Assembly: GCA_949318235.1 (NCBI GenBank)
Contig: OX439132.1
Span: forward strand, 44,551,831 to 44,615,830
Source: Ecdyonurus torrentis
Taxonomy: Eukaryota > Arthropoda > Insecta > Ephemeroptera > Heptageniidae
Length of the DNA stretch: 64,000 bases
Direction: 5' to 3'
Positions within the stretch are counted from its first letter, which is position 1. Each line of letters opens with the position of its first letter. The notes under the pieces are model-generated. The model did not search any database and was not told where the DNA came from. It worked only from the letters and a program-made list of their open reading frames with translations. Shown piece by piece: positions 1-11,400 of the stretch. The position numbers were made by a program, and so were the translations under genes.

Positions 1-200
1 TGGCAAATAAATTAGAAATCAATGATTTCGGCCAAATCAACGTTGATATTTAGACATGTTAGGATATTATGGACAAGTTTTTTGTTTAAGGTGTTCTACA
101 CCTTAACGTAGTTTCAATTTTAAAGTTCAATTAACGTATCAATCGATTCAGAACAATGTCTTCTTTTATATTATGAAATAAAGTTAACCCAGTATGTTTT
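1..200. mobile_element. partial family Q element and family E fragment
   Basis: 1-115 matches the right arm of the element at 36909 (aaataaattagaaatcaatg, aaggtgttctacacctt). 116-200 matches the end of family E (atcgattcagaacaatgtct, atgaaataaagtta). Both lie in a dachs intron. Confidence 0.7.
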
Positions 201-271
201 TAGTCTTTTTCTCATTATTGACGTGTTAAATTTCAACGTAATAACATGACGTGATATTTTTGTGATCGCAG

Positions 272-444
272 GCAGCAGCGGCTCTGGCAAGACCTACACC
301 TCCATGTTATTACTGCGACAGTTGTTTGACGTCGCGGGGGGAGGACCAGAAACAGACGCCTTCAAACACCTCGCGGCCGCATTTACTGTGTTGCGCTCGC
401 TTGGCAGCGCTAAAACTAGCACCAACACAGAATCTAGTCGAATC
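272..444 (+). CDS. dachs: dachs exon: P-loop
   Basis: Acceptor at ...cgcag, donor gtaagt. Reads GSSGSGKTYTSMLLLRQLF, then DAFKHLAAAFTVLRSLGSAKTSTN and ends SSRI. Enters in phase 1 (first codon completed as Gly) and leaves in phase 0. The Glu normally second in the myosin P-loop is Ser here, as I recall for dachs proteins. Confidence 0.9.
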
Positions 445-3400
445 GTAAGTATACTACGCTAATTAATTAATATTGCATCGTTTTAATTTACGATCTACTT
501 TTCCTTGCGATTACCTGTTTATAATAATAAANNNNNNNNNNNNNNNNNNNNNNNNNNNNNNNNNNNNNNNNNNNNNNNNNNNNNNNNNNNNNNNNNNNNN
601 NNNNNNNNNNNNNNNNNNNNNNNNNNNNNNNNNNNNNNNNNNNNNNNNNNNNNNNNNNNNNNNNNNNNNNNNNNNNNNNNNNNNNNNNNNNNNNNNNNNN
701 NNNNNNNNNNNNNNNNNNNNNNNNNNNNNNNGTATTTGTAGCTAAGGTTAAACCTAGTGCTTAACCTTAACTTCTTGCGACACGTGTCACATAAACCTCG
801 ATGTTAATAATATAATAAACCACGTGTTTATAGCTAACAAGCCTCATCGTAAACCGACTTCAACTCCTGGAGACACGTGTCACATTGATCTTAACTATTT
901 GTGACACGTGTCACATATACCTCGATGTTAATAATATAATAAACCACGTGTTTATAGCTAACAAGCCTCATGGTAAACCAACTTCAACTTCTTGAGACAC
1001 GTGTCACGTTAGTAGCAACTATTTGTAACACGTGTCACATAAACCTCGATGTTAATAATATAATAAACCACGTGTTTATAGCTAACAAGCCTCATGATAA
1101 AGCGACTTTAACGTCTTAAGACACGTGCCACATTGATCTTAACTATTTGTGACACGTGTCACATATACCTCGATGTTAATAATATAATAAACCACGTGTT
1201 TATAGCTAACAAGCCTCATGGTAAACCGACTTCAACTCCTGGAGACACGTGTCACATTGATCTTAACTATTTGTGACACGTGTCACATATACCTCGATGT
1301 TAATAATATAATAAACCACGTGTTTATAGCTAACAAGCCTCATGGTAAACCGACTTCAACTCCTGGATACACGTGTCACATTGATCTTAACTATTTGTGA
1401 CACGTGTCACATATACCTCGATGTTAATAATATAATAAACCACGTGTTTATAGCTAACAAGCCTCATGGTAAACCGACTTCAACTCCTGGAGACACGTGT
1501 CACATTGATCTTAACTATTTGTGACACGTGTCACATATACATCGATGTTAATAATATAATAAACCACGTGTTTATAGCTAACAAGCCTCATGGTAAACCG
1601 ACTTCAACTCCTGGAGGACACGTGTCACATTGATCTTAACTATTTGTGACACGTGTCACATATACATCGATGTTAATAATATAATAAACCACGTGTTTAT
1701 AGCTAACAAGCCTCCTGGTAAACCAACTTCAACTTCTTGAGACACGTGTTACGTTATTGGTATTATTTGTGACACGTGTCACATATGCCTCCACCAATCA
1801 TGTTACTAATAGTAAACCACGTGTTTATAGCCAAGTTAAAACCCGGGAAAACTACTCGGTGTTCAACCTTAACTACTTTTAGGCACGTGCCACATCGGTC
1901 TTAAATTGTGACACGTGTTACATAAAATTCAAAAAAAAAATTCAAAAATATGTTTATTCATTTCTATCTCCTACAATCATATACAAACATTGCACATAAA
2001 CCTCCACCAATATTGTTACTATTAAATCCCATGTATGGCCAAGTTAAACTTAGAGAACTATACTCGGTGTACATTCTCTGAGACACGTGTCACATTTGTA
2101 TTGACTACTTGTGACACGTGTCACATATACCTCCACCAATCATGTTACTAATAATAAACCACGTGTTTATAGCCAAGTTAAACCTGGAGAACTACTCGGT
2201 GCACAACCTAAACTACTTGAGACACGGGGATACGGCACAAGACGAGGCAGAGGACGCGGCCAGGTTCCAAGCGTGGAAAGCATGTCTAGGTAACACTACC
2301 TCAATAAAATACTAATATTTCTTACCATAATAACTATAATCGTACTAAAAATGAAAAAAATACCCGCTAAATTTAAATCATAAAATTTATTATCTTTTAG
2401 TAAAAAAATTATGCTCTTCGAAGTAATATTCTGTCCTATAACGTATGTTTAAAATTGCTATTTGAATGAATGTCAACAGGAGTGCTTGGGATTCCCTTCC
2501 TTGACGTGGTGCGAGTACTGGCTGCAATCTTACTGCTCGGTAACGTTCATTTCATCGACTCCGGAGCGACTGGTAGTTCTGCTAATGCCAATGCCGGGTG
2601 GTGCCATGGAGGTGGGTGTGGAGGGTGAGACTGAACTAGCAGCCGTGGCAGGGTCTGCTGGGCGTGCCCGCGGTGTCACTGGGCCGAGGTTTGACCACAA
2701 GGACACACAACGTGCGAGGTCAGCTCGTCAAGTCGGTCTGTGACGCCAACATGGTGAGTATAAATAAAACTGCTCCTCGTTTTAAACTTTTTGTCTAGCT
2801 TATAAAACAAAGGGGGGAAAAAATCTGTTTTGGACTATAATTTTCAGATTTTGTCATTTTTAATGATAATATAAAGATTGAGATTTATTCATTCATTTTT
2901 CAATATTTTAATTGTTAAAATATATGCCTGCCGGGTTCAGTTCTGTTTTTAAGAACTTTTTCATGTAAAAAGATGTTTCAAAACTGAAAGTCCAGTATTG
3001 CAATGACTGCACTAAAATAAAATCAATTTTCTGTGATTATCAGAATAAAACCCTTATATTTGTGCGTGATCTCTCGTATTAAACTCGACACTCCTATATT
3101 TCAGTCGAACATGACCCGTGACTCCCTGGCGAAGGCGCTGTACTGCCGCACCGTGGCCACGATCGTACGTCGTGCAAACAGTCCTCAAGCGACTTGGTTC
3201 TACCTCGGGGGACTCTCAGCTCGGACTCCAATGAATCAGTTCACAACCAGCGGAGGTAAGAGGGACATTGTCCACTGTGTATATACTGGAGAGTAAGGGG
3301 GTAATCGTGATAGAAATGTAATACCAAGGGGGAGACCTAAAAAAAAAAAAAAGAGGTTATTTAATTGCATATTCTGAAACAGATCATCGTCCTGAATCAA

Positions 3401-5326
3401 TAGATATGCGAATTTCTAATTTTTGAGTTCATTAAATATTTTTAAATGTTTTTTTGAAGCATCTTAAAACGACGCAACACAGTAACTTTTTCCTATGCCC
3501 ATGCATATGCATAAGTTACCAGCCTCGACGTCATTATTTGATTTTCAAAAGTTATTTGGAAAATACTCGTAACGAACTAAAAAAAAAAAATAAAAAAAAA
3601 AAAATAGGAAATTCGCATATCTTATCAATTTATAACAATGTCCTCTTTTAGAATATGAATTGAAATTACCTTATATACATAATGGTCTTCCACATTACCA
3701 TGTGGCCTGGGAATAGGAAATAGACACCTAACTATAATATAATAATAATAAAACACTTAATGCATTAATATGTATAAAGTATTTAGCATTACAAAACGGG
3801 GGGGGGGGGTGGGGGGGATTTTTTAATTGTATACCTCAATTGAAAATTTTGCAAATGTTGCGAATTTACTTTAATGTTTATGACTTCATCATATACCTCT
3901 GTGCATTGAATGCATTGAATAAATTGTCTAGTTTTTGTATGCCATTATTTTTATTTAGAACTTGAACGCTTTTTACGTGTTTAAGACAACAACAACAACA
4001 ACAAAACGCAACCCGTGACTGATGACCCATGACTTTGTTATAGGTGGCAAGTCAACACGCCTCGACCGTTGGTACCGCGGGGTCAAAGTCGAGCAAGTCC
4101 ATGGCGGCCCTCAACAGTGCAGTCAGACACGCCACTGATGGATTTATTGGAATATTGGATATGTTTGGCTTTGAAGACCCTAAGGTACTTACATACGTTA
4201 TAGTGCAAACTTGGAGAATTGCCAGACACATGCAGCAGTATAGTATATAGAAATTCCGTGACCTTTGAGCTTGTATAAATTACTGAAAGTTTTCTTTAGC
4301 ATGCAGGATATTGTTATTGTAACTGATGAGGTAATTTATATAAGTAGACACACAGTGTAAATAATGACAAGTACTTGTAATGTAAAGTTTTTAAAACTAA
4401 ACGAGACTATACACATTCACCACCATACCATAATATAGTATGTATACCATATACATACATATGTACCGAAATGAAATGAATAACTTGCACAACTATAGAC
4501 TGGAATGCAACACTAAAATTGCAAGTTATTCATTTCATTTCTGTACATACGTACAGCTCTGACCAAAAGGTCCTGAACGGGGGCAGCCGCGGCCGCTGCG
4601 TTTTTCTCATAAAGATAGCATAGTGTGATTGCGGGTTGTCTATACTCGACTCAAAATACGTGAGTTACCTGCCGTTCGACCTTTTACGGTATCGCCCAGC
4701 CGCCCCCCCCCCCCTTCTCCTCAAATGTGACAATGGGCGATACTTTAGGCATGCCCGATTTAAATCGACTGAGGTTTTTTGAGTCGAGTATAATATGCAA
4801 ATCGTTCGGGAACTTTTGGCCAGAGCTGTACATCATCTGCAGTAGCAAAGCAATCAACACTATTTACAATATTTGGGTATCAAATACCCAGTTTTATAAT
4901 TGTTAATCTTAACATTAAAGTGTAAAAGTCCTAAAAACAATAAAGTTTCATATTTCTCTTATAATATATTAGATCGTAAAATGTAATACAATAGAAATGG
5001 TAATTTCTAAAATAGATCGATTTTTTTTTCCTGTGACTATTCGGTTTTTGAAGCATTTATTTGTGTTTTAAAGTTGTGTCAAACGATAATATAAACGATA
5101 TAACAACAAATACGTGGGAAAAGGGTAAAAATATTATGTTTTTTCAAATTTGCGTTATTTTAAAATACGGTATTATATTTAGCTATAAAAATCGCAAAAG
5201 AAAAAGAAAAAAAAAACTTTTGCAAAATATGTATAGAGCAAAAATGTTTTGCTTTTATAATAGCATCGCTGTAAAAATTCTTCACAGTTTTTTTTTTAAT
5301 ACAGCTGCATTTCTTATTGGTCTGAA

Positions 5327-5419
<93 letters not shown>

Positions 5420-8400
5420 ATAATAGCCTTTTTTCTTTTCTTTTTTGCCATATTGCGTTATTGTTAGGGTTACCAACTGTCCTTTTTTCAGAAGGACAGT
5501 CCTTTTTTCGAGGTTTTTGTCCTTTTTTACTTTTTTTCCAAAAAAGGACACTTTACTCCCCTTATTAGAAATTTTAGATTAAAAAAATATAAAAATGTTA
5601 AAAATTACATTTCATGCACAGTATTTAATTGATATAATAAAAAAAATACAACTTACAGAAGTTCAGTGTGCAGTGCACACAGTATTTTTTGCAATTATAT
5701 TATCTATGAAACCTATCTACTAATGTAAATATATGTCATCAATAATTATTAGGAACCGGATTTTCAGTTTTGAAAATGTGCATTTTCAGTACTGAATTCA
5801 GTCCAGTTATTTTGCATAATCAGTTTGTAAAAACAGCAACATCAGTTCACTTTCAGTTCAATTATACAAAAACAGTGAAATTCAGTTTTGGTAATTTTTA
5901 ACTTAGAAACAAACATTTTTCAATAAAGAAAGATATTTTTATTATTTTTTTTTTATGAAAAAAAAAAAAAAAATAAAAAAAATCGGTTGAATTATTATTT
6001 GATACACTTTACCAGCCAGTATCAATAGAGCAATTCTTGTATTTTTGAAAACTTCTTTTTAACCTTTTTTTATTTGTGTTCAGTTGAAATCAGATAATGA
6101 GGAAGGTGATTTTTTTTTTAACCCCCACTTTTTATGACATTTTTGAAAAAAGCGTTAAAAATTTTTGAGGCACTATTTTTTTAAAAACGATTGGAGCATG
6201 GGAAGTATTTTTAATTAATTTTTGAAAATCGTCCTAAAAAGACTCTGACGTCATCAATCGGGCATTTATTTCGGAAAGTATTGACCGTAGAAGGTTCAGT
6301 AGCCAGTTTTTTGAAATCCTGAGAACGAGCTGATTTCATTAAACTGATGGTTACTGAACCTCGAACGATTAGTATTTGCCGAGAAAAAAGTGGAATGATG
6401 ACTTCAGAGTCTTTTTAGGTCGATTTTCAAAAATTAATTAAAAATACTTCGCATGCTCCAATCGTCCTAAGAAAAAATAGCGCCTCAAAATTTTTTAAAG
6501 ATCTTTCCAAAAATATCATAAACTAAAAAAAAAAAAAAAAAAATTCAATTCACCTTCCTCATTATGAGATATGCCAAAAAAAATCCTTTTTTTTTAACAC
6601 GTTATTTTAAGTTTTTGCACAGTAAAAGTCTATTTTGAGTTTCCAAAACTGAGAAAAACTGGTACAAACTGACAAAAACTTAAAATAACTGACCCAGTTT
6701 ACACATTTCAAAAACAGTTTTTTTGAGTCCAAACTTTTTTGCATTTTTGGCCATAAAAATTCATGATTCGTGGACATCTGTAACCTAGCATGCATATTTC
6801 AAAAACTGAACAACCTGGAGATCCGGTCCCTAATAATTATTAATAATTGTCTTGTGTCAAATTTAATTAAAATGTGTGCATTTTATTTAATGTATTTTTA
6901 AATTATTCAATTCATTAAGTCTAGTGATCTATTCTATTTCTATTCTTTTTTTAACATTAAAAATAAAACAATAAAAAAAATCGCTATTTTTTTTTTACTA
7001 AACATAAAGAAATTTCTACATCTAAATTTTAAAAAAGTATGTGTTACATACACAAGATTGAATATTAAACTTTACTTTTATTACTTATAAAAATGATTAT
7101 TTTGCTTGTTTTTTCAAAGAAAAAGGGGCGTGGCATAAAAATAATCGCGCCTGCGGCGGGCTTCTGGGGGGCTTCGCCCCCCAGGCCCCCCAGTTACGTG
7201 TGGGCCATGTCCTTTTTCCGCATTCTGAATAGTTGGCAACCCTAGTTATTGTGCTACACCGTCTCCATAGTCCCGTCAAGATAGAAGTCTTGACTGTAAT
7301 TTGAATGAACGGTCGTGTAAAATATCTAAAGTATTAATAAATGTTGATCTTGCAGCCATCTCACCTGGAACACCTGTGCATCAACCTGTGCTCGGAGACG
7401 ATGCAACATTTCTACAACACGCACATCTTTAAGTCCAGTATCGAGTCCTGCAGAGACGAGGGTATCCGCTGTGAGGTCGAGGTGGATTACGTGGATAACG
7501 TCCCTTGCATTGACCTCGTCTCGTCACTGGTGAGCAAAAATCTGACTAACAATGTGTGCAAAAATAAATAATAAGAACTAATTTATTTTAGGGGGCAATT
7601 TTATTGCATATTCTAAAAGAGGGCATCGTCCTGAATCGATTTATATGCGAATTTCTAATTTTTCAGTTGATTAAATATTTTAATTAATTTTGAAAAGTTG
7701 CAAAATGACGTCACGGTCGGTAATTTGTTCCGACGGTAATAAGTAACCGACTGTGACGTCATTTTTCGATTTTCAAAAATTAATGAAAAATACTAAATGT
7801 GCTGAAAAATTAGAAATTCGCGTATCAATTGATTCAGGACGGTGCTCACTTTTAGAATATGAAATAAAGTTACACACAACTTTTTTTGTCTTCCAAGCTC
7901 AATATAGAACTTAACAAAAAAAGGGAATTCTATTGACGAAAAAAAGTTTTTTATTATTTTTATTACTATTTTTTAGTTTACTGACAGTAAGCAGTAGGTA
8001 ATATACAATCAAGCTCTTTTTGGCCTCTCTGGCCATATAATGAAAACAATAATTAGCAAGGTATTGGCTGCATATTCGGATACAATTCAAGCCAAACCGA
8101 AACATCAATCAATCAATCAAGAAATGTGACCTCACTGGCTTGTTTGCTATAATTACAACTATATATAGAACAACTAATTAACTAGAATGAACTAGTAGAA
8201 CTATAGGTAGAATTATAACCGAGAGAGAGAGCGAGCGTAATAATTTGTCTTTTATAACCCAATAAAAGAATTATTTATTTAATTTTAGGGCGATCAAAAC
8301 AAAAATAAAAAAGAGACACTATTTTTAAGAAGAGAGGTCATAGTTTCAATAACTCAAGATTTTAACTAGCTACACGGAAAGAATAAATTACGTAATTTTT

Positions 8401-11400
8401 ATAGCATAAATAATAATAAAATGGAATAGGATAAATAATTATGCTATGTATAACATACTTTTTTTTACAATAAAACAAAAACAATGTTATTATGCATAGA
8501 TGTTGATGCAAATGCGTATTTATTTTTTCTGTGTATTGCCATCAAAATTTCAATCATGATATTATTAATGAGCCTTATATATGCTTAAAATATTGAACAC
8601 CCTAACTTAAATTGCAGTGTTAAGTATCAATAATATATTTTTTATTTTTTTTTTATCAGTTATTGGTTGAATATTTATATATTTAATTCCAATTGATGAC
8701 GCTCAAAGTAGAACTTTTTCAGCAATATTTTTTTAAATATAAATTCACATTTTCTCATAAGTTGTTTGGTTCACAAAGTTTGGAACAGTTAAAAATTCAC
8801 ATAGAAGACTTACGGAAAGCCTGTTGTTGTATATAAAATGAAGTATATCAAATACTTTATCTGTCCACCATGTATAAAAAAATGTAAAAAATGTAAATAA
8901 TGGAAATGGAAGTGCCGCAAAAGGAAACGACGTGACGGTAAAAGTGGGAGGTAGTCTAAAGACCTAGCTTGCTGCTGGCACCAAATTTTCTCCTACTTTT
9001 ACCGTCACGTTGTTTCCTTTTCTGGCACTTCCTTTTCCGTTTTTTTAGAGTAAACATACGCACTCACGCACTCCATTTTTTTTTTGTTACTTGTTGGTTT
9101 TTAATGTCAATAATGTTTTTTTTTTTTTTTTTTTTTTTTTAACTTTTTTCCATGATTTTTATTGCTATGTGACGTGTTACTTATGACAGCGCACCGGTCT
9201 GCTGAGCATGCTGGACGTGGAGTGCACGATGCGCGGCACGGCAGAGTCATACATCCAAAAGGTCAAAGTTCAACACAAAAACAATCCTCGACTGTTTGAC
9301 CCACGACCTCTGGAGGCTAGAAACTTTGGTATTCAACATTACGCTGGTCGTGTCGTTTATGATGCTTCAGATTTCTTAGGTGAGATATTACCCTGACAAT
9401 CCTGACATATTACGTAATTTAAATATAGGCAACCCGTCGGACCAAATTTTATTGCACGTTGTATAATAGTACTGTAAATTAAACTATAAAATTTCAAAGA
9501 CGGATTATATCCATTTTTTTTAAAACTTAAAGGAATACACCAGAGAAAAACATAAGCACTTATATCATATCACAAAACACTTGATGGGATTTACATAAAT
9601 AACTTTAGTTTGTCTCAAAACCCAACTGTAGCCCCGTAACAGGGATCAGAAATTTCGATTTATGCAACCCGCACAACATTTTCATACTAATTTTTGCATG
9701 TTTCTGACGTCATAAACATAAAATTTCAAGCAAATTGCATACTTTACAGTATTTTCACGCTCTCTCGTGGGGCTACATTAACATTCTGGTAAAATTTGTC
9801 ATCAGTTTTGAAGATCCCATTTCGTGTTTATTCATTAAAAAGCACATGTTGTTTCATGTGGTCTATGGCTTTAATTGGACGTACCTGTGTTTTGTGTTAG
9901 CCAATCACAGGCAGCGCGGTAAAATGAGAAGAATTTTAAATTTCCTATCACCTGACGTATTGTTAGTAAAAAGGATCATCATTTTATAATGCGCTCTTCC
10001 ACCAGATGTAAAACAATGTGATATTTCTTATCTTACATTTTGAAAAAAGCAGTACAAAATTGCCTGCTTCAATATTTTCTAGTTCATGAAACGATTTATT
10101 GTTAAATAACGTAAAATATGATTAAAAATTAATCAGAGTAATTTTTATATTATTTCTTTTTCATTTTTGTTTGTTAATGAAATATATTTAAGACTACTTG
10201 TTATACTGTTAAGATATAGGACGTAATAATAACTGACTGTACTGTAAAATAGTTGGGTTAAATTGAGAGGTTGTACGCCTGATTTCGCCCAATAAAAGCC
10301 GTTAATTATTATTAATATTTTATTTATATTTTATTACAAGGCCTTATTTTTATTACTTTTTTGACGTCGGATGGAAAATTGAAAAAAAAGGGATAAGACA
10401 CCTTTTCTTACGTGTTTTAAGTTTTTTTTTTTTTTAAAGAAGGAAAAAAAAAAAAAAAACTTTTTTTACTGATAATTTGTATGTGATATTTCGCTCCCCA
10501 GACACCAACAAGGACGTAGTACCTGACGACTTGGTTGCCGTCTTCCACAAACATAGCTGCAATTTCGGTTTCGCCACACATTTATTCGGCAGTGAGTTGA
10601 AAGCATTGTTCGCCAGAGATACGGCTCCTCGTGGTGTCAGTTTTAGAATTTCTCCAACTTCACACACCGACCTGTAAGTCAAAGACTCAAGTCTAATTCT
10701 CTATTATATGATTACTCATATTGACTTTCTGATTCTTAGGCAAAATGGCGATGAACCAGTGTCTACTCTTACTCAGGACTTCCACACGAGACTGGACAAT
10801 TTGTTGAGAACCCTGGTCCACGCCAAGCCTCACTTCGTGCGCTGTGTTCGCAGTAACTCGAGTGAATCTCACGCACAGTTTGAGCGTGCTACCGTCATGC
10901 GACAGATCAGATCTCTGCAAGTTCTTGAGACAGTCAACCTGATGGCGGGAGGTAAGTGATCTCGATCTCAAGTGCTCTCGTCACAAAATACTAACTATGA
11001 TATTTCACAGGCTATCCACATCGTATGAGATTCAAGGCATTCAACGCTCGCTATCGGCTCCTCGCTCCATTCCGACGTTTGCGACGTTCTGAAGACCGAG
11101 TTCTGGAGGACTGTCACACAATCTTGCAGAGCTTTGCCCTGGCTCAGCAGAACCAGGTCGAGCATAGTGGGGGCAAGGGGGCAGTGGACGTCGCGGGTAC
11201 CACGGTTAGCACCAGTTGGGCCACCGGCAAGCGACACATCTTCCTCAGGTATGATATAATTTTTGACGAGAAAATATTACATGTTAAGTTAAAAAAAAAT
11301 ATATAATAAAAAAAAAAAAAAAAAAAATTAAAAAAAAAAAAGTAAATATCGTATTTTTTTTTGAACAGGTATATGATACGAATTTTTCCTCAATATTGGT

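Noticed and set aside
732..2160. Regularly spaced repeats resembling a CRISPR array
   Set aside because: The units are contiguous 124-bp tandem copies without unique spacers, in a eukaryotic intron.
2480..3255. dachs as a pseudogene
   Set aside because: Only two neighbouring exons carry indels, all in homopolymers near a gap, while twelve others are intact with correct phases.
5061..5551. Open frames rich in SLSLSL or RERERE
   Set aside because: Dinucleotide (CT)n repeats create them. The same holds at 50345-50557, 54227-54490, 54813-55004 and 56969-57275.
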